DNA of 64,000 bases from Molothrus aeneus. Taxonomy: Eukaryota > Chordata > Aves > Passeriformes > Icteridae. The DNA is taken from positions 31,397,121 to 31,461,120 of the forward strand of contig NC_089649.1 in assembly GCF_037042795.1 (NCBI RefSeq), given 5' to 3'. The translations under genes and the position numbers were made by a program. Positions 1 to 13,800 of the stretch are shown in pieces (the first letter of the stretch is position 1; every line of letters starts with the position of its first letter). Under the pieces are notes generated by a model. The model did not search any database. It had not been told where the DNA came from and saw only the letters and a program-made list of their open reading frames with translations.

Positions 1-2306
1 TAGCTACTGTGAAGAAAATTCACTCTATCCCAGCTAAAACCAGCACAAATGGCTAATTCCAGACTTTTCTCAAGTTGACTACTTGTATGCCCTCTTTAGA
101 GTGATGAACTCAATTGATGATGATTTTTTTCCATTATTCTATTATTATTTTGTTCTACAGGTACAGCCTACTCTGTTTTCCTGCTGCAAATCCTGTTCCT
201 ACTTACTGATCATCTTCAAGCAAATATGGAATACATGCCATAATCAATCTATCTCAGTACTCTAATCAACATCCATTTAAATGCATCACAGGTTTTATGT
301 CTGTCTGGACTTGTCAATCTAACTGACATAATTTTGATTTATTAGAAAAGTCCTAAATACTGTTACACTGTCAATTAAAACTCCTGAAGTAGTCTGAAGA
401 ACATGCAAGTTGATATTTAGCACTTAAATTTTTAAAATAACCCATTTAACTATAAATAATGTCATTAATACTTGAAGATCAGATTACTTACTTACAATGC
501 TTAGCAGTGTATTAAAATTGTTATCTCAGAATATTTGAATAGTGATTTAAATGAAACATTGAAATGTATTAATCTTTTTACTCTTCATTTAGGAAGAATA
601 CAAGAATGAAAAAATTAATGGTCTGAAATTTGTGTGCACTACTCAGAGAAAAGCTTGGATAAGGACTGAAGGACTATTTCTGTCAGGCCTTGTTATGCTT
701 GACTTGTACCATCCTTGGGAACTGCTCTGTCAAATTGATGTTTATTTGATATATATTTAATTTCTCTCCAGTAAATTTGTCCAAACACATGCATCATGTG
801 CACAAATGCCTGCTTGTATGCCAAGAACATGAGAAGAAAGGGACGCTGGGAGATGTCAATCCATGTTTTGGGTAGTTGTGGCTGTCTGTACGCTGATAGG
901 CATAGTCAGCTTGACTGCACCGTCTACTAACATTCGCTGGGTTCTGCCTCAAGGTGGAGCTGTTATATTTGCAATGGAGATCAAGACTTGAAGAGCATTT
1001 TCTTCCCCCAAATGCTGTTTCTGATTTGAATAGATGTATGAGTTATATAGGTAAAGAAAAACAGCAAGCGATTTTCCTCCCTTCAGCGAGAGCTGGAGTC
1101 ATCAGTGTGTCACGCAGGTGGATGGGCCTGCAACTCTGACTTTTATTCAACCTGACACCACCTTTTGTAGGCTCAGGAAGATGCATGCCTTTCACTTACA
1201 GTAGGATTATGACAATGTGTGCATTCCAGCTGTCAAAGGCAGTGCTGTTCTTCTCGTGGCTCTTTGTAATTGGGAATGTTTTCCCAGAAGACAGTATGTG
1301 GGTGTGTATTGTGTTCCAATTAAGACTATATGAGGCAGTTATGGCAGGCTGTCAAATCAATGGGACGCTGGGAATATTTCAGTCTCCATGCTATAGTCTA
1401 AATAACCTTTTAAGGACTCTGTTCCCTCAATGCAGTAAATAAATGCTGAATGTTTTGTACTTAATAGGCCTTGGAGTAATGTGTTCCACATGGCTTTATT
1501 GCTGGAATGAGACCTTCTTATCACGAAATACACAATAGTGACATGAGGTCATTTCAGCATGAAGAGATGTGTAAATCTTATAGATGAATGAAGTCAGTTT
1601 ATTGTGAAGTTTAGTTAAACAGGAATACTCTAGTATAAACCTTGGTGGCAAATTTAAGGAAAATGAGAGAAATCCATAAGTACTTAATCTAGTCATCTTT
1701 AACCTCTCAGTTTAATACTATAAATGTCTATCTCAGCTGGATTTGTGAAAGTGATGCTCATTTCCTGCCTATTTATATTTCTTTGAGTGAGAGTATCTTT
1801 ATTCTGGTCACTTAAAACTTTGGCTGTACAATGCATTTCTGAATTGGGAGCAAGTCTGGAGGACTTTGATGGGCTGGGTACAAAGCAGCCATTGGTGAGG
1901 GGGTTCACACTTTGAAGCCAGTATTCTATACAGAGCTGGGTGACATCCTTTTTGTTAAGATGCTTACTCACCCGAAATGCAGCTTCTAATTTCTGGCAGT
2001 TTTGGTAAAATTGGATTCAATTAGGTTTGACTGGCACAAAAATGGAAAAAAAGAAGCATTCTTGAAAGGTGAAACATTTTAGTGTTCTAAAAATCAACAT
2101 TTTGATCATTTGGGCCTAGACTAGGAACATGGACACTTGAAGATAATGCACAAAACTGAACATTAATTCCTTATTTATATTCAAATCTTGATTTCAATTA
2201 ATGTTTTATTTGCATATTAATGATGAATGGTTTTGTCTATTTTGTCCAATCGCCTCCAAATTTTTTATTTTTTTACCTGTTACTGAGAACTTTTTTTGTG
2301 CTTCTA
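1..2306. other. AT-rich unique sequence, no gene seen
   Basis: I see no exon, RNA gene or recognisable repeat here. Open stretches are at most about 90 codons on either strand and show no domain, signal peptide or codon pattern. Several begin only at non-ATG codons. This fits intergenic or intronic vertebrate DNA. Confidence 0.6.
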
Positions 2307-2358
2307 ATGTATTGATGTATTGATTCATGTATTGATTCATACATGTATTGATTCATAC
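2307..2358. repeat. Short minisatellite, 12 to 16 bp unit
   Basis: Four head-to-tail copies share the core ATGTATTGATTC. Copies start at 2307 (partial), 2315, 2327 and 2343. The last two are identical 16-bp units with the extra tail ATAC. This looks like a small tandem expansion by replication slippage and is a possible length polymorphism. Confidence 0.85.
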
Positions 2359-2464
2359 AGGAAGAGAATTCATTTCAGGTAAGTACCCTTCATCACTGTG
2401 ACAGATTGGTAAAATTAAAAGCGACACTGATTCATATCTTAGTGATGTAAATGATAATTCTGCA

Positions 2465-2494
2465 TTTAACAGAAGAACTAGTTCTTCTGTTAAA
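2465..2494. repeat. Perfect 30-bp palindrome
   Basis: The two 15-base arms are exact reverse complements with no spacer, centred on ACTAGT between 2479 and 2480. The inner core AGAACTAGTTCT recurs alone at 10708-10719. It could form a short cruciform or act as a dyad protein-binding site. No factor with exactly this half-site spacing is obvious: steroid-receptor elements have a 3-bp spacer, whereas here it is effectively 2. Confidence 0.9.
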
Positions 2495-2600
2495 AATTAC
2501 TGTGTTGAAAGTAGTTCCAGCTGGTTGAAATAATTAAGTATTTCCCTAAATAATACTGGGCCTGAAATATGAATAAATAGGACTTATTTGAGCTTTTTGC

Positions 2601-2627
2601 CTTTTTTTCTTTTTTTTTTTTTTTTTT
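2601..2627 (+). repeat. Poly-T tract
   Basis: A T run broken by one C, with 18 uninterrupted T at 2610-2627. There is no CR1 or SINE body next to it, so it is annotated only as a homopolymer. Confidence 0.9.
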
Positions 2628-5600
2628 GATTGCTTGTTTGGGGAGTGCTTCCTCGGGAGGAGCTAAACCTTGTGGAATTAGTCTGTTTGCCTTAGTCTGT
2701 GATGGTTGCCTTGCCTAGTGTTTTTCGGAGTATTTAGGGACATATTTAATACCCTTGATGAAAACAGATGTTGAAATTCTCTGCTAACAGGAGTCCAAGG
2801 TATTTGGCTGTGCAGTTAGTCTTGCCAATTCACTTCTGTGTTTTCTATGTGTTTTAGGTGCCCCAGGCCCAGTTTTTGAGTAATTTTCGTTCCTGCCTCG
2901 TATGCTATTTATGGTTCTTGGATGGTTCATGCTTGTTCTGAGGAAGATAATTCCTTATAGCAATATTTAAAGTTATTTGAAACTAATTGGAGGCTGTCTG
3001 AAACCCCGAGCACAGTTTTGTCAGTTGATTCTAAGTTGGTGAGAATTAACTTGGACTCATTTTCAGACTAAGAAGCAACTGAACTCAGCCTTGGCAGTTG
3101 TCAGGACTTTATTGCAGGATGATGATGATGATTATTTATTGTTGATGTTGTAGTATGCATGCATGAGTGCTTCCTCTTTGTTTTATAGGTAAATTTCTTA
3201 ACTTTAGAGCTTGGATCCACAAGAATTAAAATTAGTGTGGAATACACCTTCTATCCCAGTCCCATCTTTCTTCTCAGCTTATTCTGAGAGCTTTACTTTC
3301 TGTCTTTCTGCTCAGATTTTCAGAAGTACTGCAGATAGCAGCATTTAAAAATCAAACTGTCAGTTTCAGACCCTGCTCTTGCTTATCTGTGCTGGTTCCA
3401 GCTGGCAGCTTCAGCTCAGCTCAGCTTGGAGTGGTTGGTGTTGTCAGAAGCAACCTTTGCTATCCTCTCAGCTGAAGTGATCTGAAAAACATGGCAAAAG
3501 GAAGAAGATGAGCTGAATAAGCTTCTAGACAGCTAATAAGGGTAAGTTCACAAACCCAGCAGGGCTTGAATGTCTGAAAAGCATACTAATAATGCTCACG
3601 TTTCCTGAGAAGGGCTTGCTGTGCTGTTTGGCCTTAGCAGAGCTATGTAGGTGGATAACTCATTTCACAAAGATACTGCTCCCCTTCTGTCAGACAAGGT
3701 ATGCCATCAGGAAAGAATCTCTAAAATTTATGAACTGCAGACTCACTTGCATTTTTCAGCCTTTGCTGGTATTTTATATATACTGATAAAGTAATGAATA
3801 GGATATTCAAAACATACCCCCATTTTCTTTAAACTTTCTGGCACATTTTAGTTTGTTAGAACTAAAAAGAAATCTGAAAGAGAATAATTTAATAATGTTG
3901 AGAGACTGACTTGATTATGAAATTAAATTATAGATGACAGCCAAGTTGTCCTGTCCCTTTTCTCTTAATTCAGTGGTCTCAATCCTCATCCTCCTCTAAA
4001 TAATTTTCAGAGAGAATGAACTTGGAGTATTTCCTTGGGATTTCAGCAAGTTGTGACACTCTACAAATATCAAATATACTTATTTATGATGAATCTGTAC
4101 TGGATATTATGATACTCTCAGAATGTACCTGAGTATCTGAAAGTGCTGTATTTTGTGCCCATGAGAGTGGGTACCCAGTTGATCAGACACATGCTGAACA
4201 GACACCACCTGTATAGAAGAATAGATCCTATAAAGAGCACTACTGTGTGAATCGATTTTCACAGTAGTGAAAATGAATGCCTTTGGCGTAGCAGCCTGAA
4301 AGAAGAAGAGTCTGTGGGGGGAAAAACCCATAAAAAAGCAACCATCTGAAGTGAATTTTCTAGGGAATGTGTTTTAATACATCTGTAATTTTTTTATTTG
4401 TGCATCACACATATAATGAATTTTGTTAAGTAATTCTAAAATAAAAAAAAATATTAACCTCATAGGTTGTTTTTTCTGTCAGTCAGGCTGTTAGAGAATC
4501 TTCACACTATTTTGAAGTTCTGGAAATCTTGCTCTTATCAAAATAACATTTCTTGAGCATTGAGTTACCCGATTCTGTTTGTGCTCTTCTGCTGTGTCCA
4601 TCACCAAGTTATTTGTTTTCCTGATCTGTTCCTATGGGAACCATGTGGTTTTAATTACATGTTATGATGTGGAATTATCTTTTTTGCTTTGGCAAGATTG
4701 CTTAATGTCATTCCATCTCTGTAATGAAAAAAAATGTATTTTTCAGTTGGCATAAAAATATTGTCAGATGATAAATTAGTGATGATACTTTCCCTAAATT
4801 CCATTAGACTGATATTTTGGGACTCCTTATTTCTTCTTTGGGGTTTATTGTTGTTGTTTTTAAAGTATTCTCATTGAAAGTCTTGCTTTAGTGTGCTGAT
4901 GTGGTGGATGAAGGAAGTAAATGTAGTCATTGTGGAAGATGTAAGCAGAAGTAGAACTGCATTTACTTGCAGAGGAGGAGAGGAGTCAGATGAGGCAGTG
5001 TACCATGTAGGGTTTGAAGGGGTATTACAAACAGCCTTTGTATTCAGAAGTTTTGGCTTTCTTAAAAAACCCCTGTATTTGCTCAGGATAGTATATTCTC
5101 AAGTTGTAGAAACAGTACTGCTCACAGCTTTTTATGCATCTGAACTAATGTATTCAGCAGTAATAACTTTAAAGAAAATTTACTGCCTGGTACCCCATTT
5201 TTTACAGGAGCCATTTGTTTGACAGGTAGACCTATTGAGAAGCTGGCAAAAAGTCAGCAGGAGTGCTGGAGGTGATCCATGGTCAGAAGGAGGCCCAGAG
5301 GCAGTGGCTTTGTCTACTGACTCTTCTTTTGACTTCTCCTCTTTAATTTTGTGATTTAGTGACCTTTTATAGTTCAGCAGACAAGGGAGCTGGCTGGCAA
5401 ATACATCAGTGGGGCTTTGGAGACAATTGTATTTCAAGATGCACAAAATACAGTTGTGCAGTAGTGGTGTTGAAGGGAGTGCGAAAGTCAGAACTCTTTT
5501 GCCCAGGTGTTTCTTGTATGGATTTAGTCAGGTATGCTGCCATGGGTAGTGTCAAAGTGTTTTGTGAGTACAGTGCTTGAAAAAATAGTTATGACCAGCC

Positions 5601-8233
5601 TTATTCTGGAGTGTGCTGTCTTAGAAATTAAAGCCTACAGAAACTGAAACCCTTAATGGAACTTGTCTGAGACTTCTAGTAATGAGGAATTTTCAAGGTT
5701 ATTTCATAATATTTCATACTAAGGTGAAAGTTGATATAATTTCAGTATTATTTCTCTTCACATGGAGAGAAATCTGATGAAGGTAATCTGCTCAGTAAAT
5801 TCTGTAAATTATGCAATTTTTGAAATAAATTCCAGTCTCTTTTTTCTCTCCCTCTCTTGTTTGAAAGGTTTTATGGGACTTCAACATAATCCTTGTATAA
5901 TAAAAAGCAGGGAATCATATTTAGTTTCTAAAGTTTAACCCCTTGAATTAAGAAAGGTGTCACAGCTTTGAGTTTGTGTTAAGAAATTGCTCAGTTTTTG
6001 TAATAACTAGGGTGGTTTACATTTTTCTGTCCCTCTTAACCACAGCTTCCAGAAAAAATAACCTTACTTTTACAGTACAGTGAGGACAGTAAAGGGTGTG
6101 TGTAGGGTGAGGTAGAGTAGGGTTAGTGTTTTCTTTTACCCTAAGTGTTTTTCTAAGCTGACATAAACAGAAAATTATAACATTTTCTACATAGTATCAA
6201 TGCATGGGTTGTTGTCTTCTTAGGGAGAATAGAATGATCCCTTGATTTCTACTTTATGCCAGAAAAACGTCAACTACAGTTTTTTAGTTAGGTATTTGAG
6301 TACTTTTAAAACCTGCAGAATAAAAAAGGGTGATGTTATATCCAGGTTTTATCCAATAGCTTCATGATTTCATGTCAGTCTTTAGTGTTTTCATGAAAAT
6401 ATAGATTGGAAGTTAGCATTTTCTTACATGCTATTCACAAGAGGATGAAATGGTTAATCTAGTTTCTTAAGTATTTCTATTAATTAGTTGGAACTAATTA
6501 CAAAATGTCATGGGTCATGACCTGAAATTACTTGTATATTTCTATATCTGCTTTTTAGAAAAAAGAAATATTTCTGTTGAGATTTGACATACATGTTCAG
6601 ACAGAACAATCAGTTACAAGGATTTCTATGCTATTGGTCATGCTTGATTTTTTAGCATTACTGATCTATAAGTATTAAGCTGTCTTTTATAAAGCATATA
6701 CTTTATATGGAGATGGAGTTATATATGAATGGAATGGGATTGTTTTAGAATTACAGTGCCCTAGCCAGATGATCTAAGCCTGTAATGTTCATAAACACAC
6801 TCTGCAAATTCACTTTAACTGCTTTTTAATTGATAGGGACTTATTGAGTACTTTCAAATGCATTTGCAGGAATTAATTGTTTTCTTGTTTTATATAATCT
6901 CAGACCTCACTGACTTTAGTTATAATCAATGATGATCACAGTTTCTAAAATCAGATATATCATAAATATATTCCAGTACTTTTTGTTGACTTTAACAGTA
7001 AAAAATTGTGAAATCTAACTTAACAGTTTTAGGACAAGAGTTGTAACATCATTATCCTTTTGATAATCTTACTGTAGAAATTGGTTTTGTTGATGCCTAT
7101 GTTACAAGAGAAGGAATTTCTCTCTTGAGCCCTTCTGTGCCACTCAATACAGAAAACCATGCCTCTGATGAGAATGTGTATTTTGAATCATATTTAAAAA
7201 GAGAATATTTAAAGGAAATTAACTCCATTATTGCAAGCTCTTGTCACTTGTCTTTCATAGTAAGACCAATGGAGATTGTGTTGCATGGTAAAGAAAATTG
7301 GGCTGCTTTTATTCACTTTCTAATCTAATTAATTGTAGTATTGCAACATGACCTTTGGTTAAATACTTGTATATTGATGGGAATAGCATTCTACCACCTT
7401 TTTCATTATATGTGAACATTTTTTTCTAGTGGAAGAAACTATCTTCCAACAGCTTGAATATCAGGTTTGCATACATTCTCTTCAAAAGCCAGAGTTAATG
7501 TCATCACAAAGTTCACCTGAAATAGTCTTCTAAGAGAGGCTTTCTATGTGTGCTATTTAGTGATTTGCTTTCCTTTTGCTATTTGCATTTGGGTTTTGAT
7601 TGGTTTGCAGTCTTTTGAAGATTTTTCAGAACTTTGCACTTGTGTTGTAACAGCTTGTAACAATCAAGGTATTCTGTGTTTAATATTGTATTTAAATTTT
7701 ATTTTCCTTTTTTTTCTTTTTTTCAATCAGCTTGAACTGTAGTGTTGTGCACACAGTAAAATATTTCAGGATCACATCATTTCAGTGTGTTACTGTCTCA
7801 CTTTGCCTAAAGCATTTGAACAGCTGTCTTTAGTAGTTTAATGATCTCATTGCTCAAGTATTTGCTGGATTTAATTCTGAATTTCCACTTAGAAGATAAC
7901 CTTCCTTTGGAGAAATGCTTAAGAATTGTATGTATTTTAATTGGATCAGTATTTTAAATCTATTCTAATTTTTCTCTAAGGAATATGCCAGCATAAGAAA
8001 CAAGTTTGATGACTCACTGTAGGGCAACATTTACACAGTATTAACTGAACAAACTTCTGAATCTGTAAAGTGAATGATACAAATGATGAAACTTTTATCA
8101 CAAATTTTACTAAAATGTATCAAGTAAAATGTTATTAAGTTGTTAATAGCTACTTTATTTACCTGCGAGTGGCCTTTTCTTCATTTTCCCCAGAATTCAA
8201 TTATTGCTTACTCTTAAATGAATATATTTACTA
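2628..8233. other. AT-rich unique sequence, no gene seen
   Basis: I see no supported gene in this stretch. It holds a (GAT)n run at 3118-3131 and a homeobox-like TAATTA palindrome at 6481-6500. An open stretch of 109 codons at 4893-5222 on the plus strand and an overlapping one on the minus strand show no recognisable domain and are treated as chance. Confidence 0.55.
6481..6500. repeat. 20-bp inverted repeat with TAATTA ends
   Basis: Nine-base arms TAATTAGTT and AACTAATTA flank a 2-bp spacer GG. Both ends hold TAAT homeodomain cores. It may be a dyad homeodomain site or chance in AT-rich DNA; the sequence alone does not decide. Confidence 0.7.
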
Positions 8234-8360
8234 TAGGTATATTGTTTTTTTTTTTTTTAATTTGGGTTTGAATTGTTTTATTGAGTGATTTGGGTGGGCT
8301 TTTTTTGTTTGGGTTTTTTTTCAGGGAGTGGGTTGTTGTGGTATTTTGTTTTATTTTTAT
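8234..8360 (+). repeat. T/G-rich low-complexity block
   Basis: A stretch of T runs of up to about a dozen bases separated by GGG or GTTTGGG islands on the plus strand. Similar blocks recur at 15538, 27405, 48965, 57797 and the window end. They are a common low-complexity class in bird genomes. No coding content is inferred. Confidence 0.7.
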
Positions 8361-10856
8361 CAGGAGAAATCCAATTGCTTATTTTATATAAAAAGTCACA
8401 TTTTTTACTAATTACATTACTGTAATTCTCAGTACCAGGAATTATTTAGTTATGCATGGATGCCTTTGTCATGGATACTCAGCATTGTCTTTTATGTGTG
8501 TGTAGAAATAAATCAAGAAGTTTTAAAGCTGTTGAGGTCAACTAATCTCCTTTCAGTTTTCATGTATATTTTTAATAGGATATGGCTTTTGCTTTGTTCT
8601 CTGGATTTTTTGCTAATCTTTTATTTCTCCAAAATATCCATACTCACAAGTGTATGAATTTCTGGATATCAGTAGTGTCTCACAGCATACACCATTGTTG
8701 AAGTAAAATTGTAGTGAGTGGTTGTGGGTTTTCCTAAGTGTGGCTTTTGATTTGAATTTTTTTTTAGCTGAGTATAGACAAAAAAAAGAGAGTCAGTGCC
8801 TGAAACTGAAGTCCTAATAAGAATCACAAGGTAAATGCCTTTGTATCCATAGGCACAGGCAATGGGGTACACTCAGAACAAATTTATTTCCCAAAACACC
8901 AGGGAGTAAGTGATTGTTTCTGGAGATTGTTGCTCCTGTATCAGCAATAACTGGAAAAGCTGATACTATTAAGATAAAACATCTAGCTACAAAGTAATAT
9001 TAAGTATCCTGAAAACTCTGTTTTCAGGACCTCATATGCTCTGAATTTGGTGCTAAACATGCAGTAGGAGATCTAGAATTTTATGTCTTGAGCTAAGAAA
9101 CTGTTGTGTTCCACCCTACATTCTTAAATTAGGAGTATCAGTGGTTTGGAGTGTGATGCTGCACTTTGGGTCTTGTCTGGAAACATTTTCTCTCTTAGTT
9201 TGTGCAACTGGACTTCATAATTAAAACTGTTAAGGTCTTCCTCTAATGAGTTTGAAGGGGCTTAATGAAAACTTGGAGGTATTTTTATTAACATTTTCAC
9301 CAAAATAACAGTTCAGAGCTCTTGATGTAGCTCTGCTAGATGATAGTCTGAAGTAGTTTTGAATTTAAGGCTTGTACTTGTTGGCCACATTATTGGAGAT
9401 TGGTCACTGCCTCATTTTCCAGTGCATTCTGAGTTTCACTTTATATGCTAGGTAAAGGCAGAGCATGGATAGAAGATTTGTCCCTTCAGGAGTTGCAGGT
9501 AAGGTTTGACAAATGTCTGGACATAGAATGTACAGGGGGAATGTATGGATATATACATGGAGGGGGGAAATCTAGTCCTTATATATATGTGGAAGACATT
9601 GAAATTCCGAGGTGTTGCACTGATGCTCTGGACTTGGCTGTGATTGTCTACTCATCTTGTTATAGCTGCAGGTCTTCAAGTGTGTATGTGGCAATGAAAA
9701 GGAGTAAAAGGAGGGAGGAGTCCCATTAAAATCAAATCAAAAATCTGGCCCATGAAATGTGAGTTGGACACTGATTTAGTTAAGGATAACTAAGTGTAGT
9801 TCCCTGCAGTCATAATTCGGTATCATTACATTTTTCCATGAATTTGCTGGCTGGCACCTGCTCCTTTCTCATCCTAGGTGTCATCCAGCCTTCTGACATG
9901 GACAGCTGCAGCATTGGCTCAAGCAGGGCTGTGGGTGGTCTAGTGTGGCTTCTAGCTAGGCCAGCGATCCAGTTCTGTAATTTATCACCTTTTGCAGGCA
10001 GTTCTAGTGAGGAGGTGAAGAAAGGCTGGAATTAAAAGGAAAAAAAAAAAAAGCTGTCCTCCTCATGCCTCTGGCAGCTCTTGTCAAACAGCTGAGGTGC
10101 ACAGTGGGAAGCTGGGCTGCCCATCCTGCTCCCAGCTCTGAGGGAAGGAAGCCCAGAGATTCAGTACCCTTAGTTCAGCACTGATTCTGAAGAATTTACT
10201 GAATTTATAAACCTGAAGGAAACTCAGTTTGCCTATCTGTCTCTAGTAATTTGTTCACATCAATTTGGTGAACAACATAACTTGGTAACCTGTCAATGTG
10301 TTGCATAGAGGCCTGCTTTTATTCTGGGCTTTTGGAGGGGGGGGGGTTTGGTGTCTTTTTAGCAGATCCTCGCATATTTGCTGGTTTACCAGATTTTATT
10401 TGTCACACAAGATCTTGAAAACTTAACACAGAATTTGGCTTTACATCAGATGGGAGATCTCCTAGTTTTGTTTGTATTGAGATGTTTTTTTGAAGATCTC
10501 AGCCACTCTCAGCTTTCTGTTAATACAGTGGTCTTAAACAGGGGAAAAAATTCTAAGTCATTAGGTATCAGTGCCTTGTTGTTAATCATATCTTTTAAAT
10601 CATACAGATATTCAAATAGAATACAGAAATCCTAACATGCTTCAAAATGCAGATAAAGTAACACTACTGAAATTACTTCTGGTCAACTTTTAGTTGTCTG
10701 CTACATGAGAACTAGTTCTTAATGCCATAGTGGAAAAAGAATTTCTACTTTTTTGGTCTATACACCTGGTCCTCTTCATGTATGTCTTGAGAACTTGGCA
10801 TATGTGAGCCTGGAAGCAGTACTTGACTTCTTTCAGAGAGGAATAAATCTCAAGAT
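8361..10856. other. Unique sequence, no gene seen
   Basis: No supported exon. A slightly GC-richer patch at about 9838-10170 contains an A-rich run near 10038-10052 and short open stretches without recognisable motifs. A 10-base G run lies at 10337-10346. Confidence 0.5.
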
Positions 10857-10878
10857 TTTTTGTTTGTTTGTTTGTTTT
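10857..10878 (+). repeat. (GTTT)n microsatellite
   Basis: About four GTTT units continue from a short T run. It is too short to be associated with a recognisable retroposon. Confidence 0.8.
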
Positions 10879-13800
10879 AAATTAATTTTATTCCTGTAGT
10901 GTCTATGAGGCATTGAAAATACTTTTGGCTAGATTACTTGATTGCATGGCTGTGGGTTAAAGATCTATCTCAACTGTCTCTTATTGCCAGAGGTAAAAAT
11001 TGTGCTTGTTTTAGGAGAGCTGGTTATCACTTTGACTAGAAAAGTAACCTTAAAATACCTTGTTCTTTATAAACTAAATTATTTTTTTCATTTTTGCATC
11101 TTTCTTGTCTTTGTGCATCTGCCATGTCTATAAAACCAACTGCTTACTATATGTGATTTTAATGTGTTGTTAAATTACAGTTTAATGTAACAATTTACTT
11201 TAATGAAGTAAATTTCAAGCAGTAAATAGAAAGCAGCTTCAAATGTATTCACAAATGGCTAGAGTATTATTGTACTAGAATGTTTGCAATAGAAATTTTG
11301 TCTCTTACATGAACTAAGTAGTTTTTTAAATTTGCTATTTCTCATTTGAAGTTTTTTAACTTAGGAGAAAATAGATATAGAATTTTGCTCTGGTGCCTCT
11401 TTCCTTTCATCCTCCCACCCTCACCAGTCAAAAAGAGACTTAGAAATACCACTAAATCTCTCATGTGAATTAGTTCAAGTGCCTTGTGTCCCTCATGCTT
11501 GTTCCTAAAGATCCAGTTTTCAATTTAGATTGTTTCCCATGACATGCTGCAGAGATTCCATTAGTTCATTTATTTTTCAGTGCTATAGCATGAACAAAAA
11601 GGTTGAAGAATATTTTTTGTAAGGGACCATGGGACTATTTCCCAACTATTTTATTTTGTTATCTAAAACATTTGGACATTAACATTTATTTTACTTATTA
11701 TATTTTTCTCTAATGCATTGTTTTAGTATTTGAAAATTTACAGTTTCTCATAGGGAAGAACAATACACCTTTTCAGCTGTATTTAATTCAGTAAGTAGTG
11801 TTGCAATGTTTCCATTTTGGTCTTGAATTTGTTATTATATTTCTTCCATTAGCACACAGTATTTCATCAGTCATCATTATAGCAAATGTCTTCAAAGATA
11901 GTACATTTTCTCTTAGTCTTTTGGCTAAAACCACAACCACTGGCTGCTGCTTTTCATTCCTGTGTCACAAAACAACAAAATACAAGAAGCAATATTTCCA
12001 CATACTAATTATAACAGTACGTAACACAATAAAAGCTGCCTTGCGAATGCCTCTCTTTCCATGCAAATTAACTTATTAAAAGTTAAATAATGGAATTAGT
12101 GATATTGAACTTATTAATAGTTTGGCAGGCCATGGATTCTCAGCCCCTGAAGTTCACAGGCAGGCTTTGGGGCTGTAACAATTCCAGTGCTTTATAATTG
12201 CTGTATAGAAAGGAGATTTTCAAGCAGAAAAGGCTGAAAAAGCTCAGCTTCAAAGTTTTTGCTTCTCAAACTGCAGGATTTCTGAAGGCAATACTGAGTC
12301 AAATCTGACTATTGGGACACAATCCCCTCCAGTTTAAGAAAGTCCCTATTGACCTCAATTAGAGTAGAACCAGATTGTCACTGTGTACTACAAAGGCTTT
12401 TGCTCTCATAATTTTCAGAGTATCAGTATTAAAATTGGGTACTATCTTATTATGTGCAATGAGAGATTTTACTGGGGTTAGAGAGAGCTTGTCTTCCTGA
12501 TTCTTGCCTTCAGGTCAGATCTAAATCATTTCTATTGGAAATTGTAAGGTTTGCTCCCAAATTCACATTTTTGAGAGTGAATAGTGTTATGCAGTTTGGT
12601 GAAAATGTAAATTGGCAATAACCTTGTCAGGTTGGAAGCAGCTTGGACAAGAATAAAGTAATTTACATAGTTTTGTCAGTTAAAGGAAAGTACTTGATAT
12701 TTCATTGCCTTTCTGGGAGAGAGGGATTTATGGGGAAAAGGCAGAGATTAAAAAAAAAAAATTAAAAGTCCCAAAACCAGGACACCACGCTCTTTAAATT
12801 TCTTCTAGGTTATCAACACTTAAGGCTTAAGATGTTGATTCTGAATTTGGCTTCATGAAGCAAAAATAGTTTTTGTTCCTTCTCTCTATGATTCATGTCT
12901 TGGAAAACACGGCTGTCTTTGGAAGAACTCTTACCATTCTTGCCATGGTGCCAAAATCAGTTCTCTTAGAATAAGAGATGAAGAGAACCCTTGAATATTG
13001 CTGCTCATCCTTAAATTAGGAAAAAAAATTGGCATAAGAAAAGAGAACTTTATAACTTAGAATAATAAATCCAAGTCCTAGATAAGTGACTGGAAGAGAA
13101 TAGAGAGGAACAAAGTCTGTTTAGTTGAAATATAAACACGTACTTACACTTTATTTCACTGATTTAAAATATATTACCCTTTTTAGCTTTCCCATAACAT
13201 TTGTTCTACTGGAATGTCATAAACCATTTATTTTAACTTTTCTGGTGATCAGAAAAAAATAAGCAGATGGAGAAAAATGTGCTTGTGAAAGCACATAATT
13301 ATTTTGGTAGCTTGCACACCACGGTTAGCTTTTCACTTTTCTGAGTTCTTCATTCATACAGTGGCTTTTAATTTTGATCTCTTGCCGTAAAAATATTTTA
13401 AAGTGAAGAGAACTGGAGAGGGGTGAGGGGATGTAGTAACTGGTCACAGTGACATGTTTGTGTTAATTTGCAAATCAATTGCTAAATAAACATTTTATTT
13501 TAGGGCACTGCAAGGATACTTCTCAGTCTGGAAGTTTTTCCAGTGATTTTTCTCTTGGAAACTACAGAATACCAAGAATTCCAGAACATGAAAATGTGCA
13601 TCTGTACTATGATACTGGTAGCTGGAATAGCTGTCCCTAAAGTCAGTTAGGAATATTTAATCCTAGAATTTTTGAAGAACAAAAACGACCACTCTTTATA
13701 TTTGTGCAATGTAATCATGATTAAAATTTTTATCTGAAACAAGTGTCCTATTTAATAATAATTTCAGTCCCACCAAGTGACATCATCAGCATATATTCTT

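Noticed and set aside
2370..2390. Strong splice donor TTTCAGGTAAGT suggesting an exon end
   Set aside because: No upstream acceptor or open coding frame fits; isolated donor consensus matches are expected by chance in 64 kb.
10037..10052. A-rich run as the tail of a processed pseudogene
   Set aside because: The sequence upstream has no coding match I recognise, and no flanking target duplication is visible.
10337..10346. G run as a G-quadruplex
   Set aside because: It is a single 10-base G run without the further G tracts needed for a convincing intramolecular structure.
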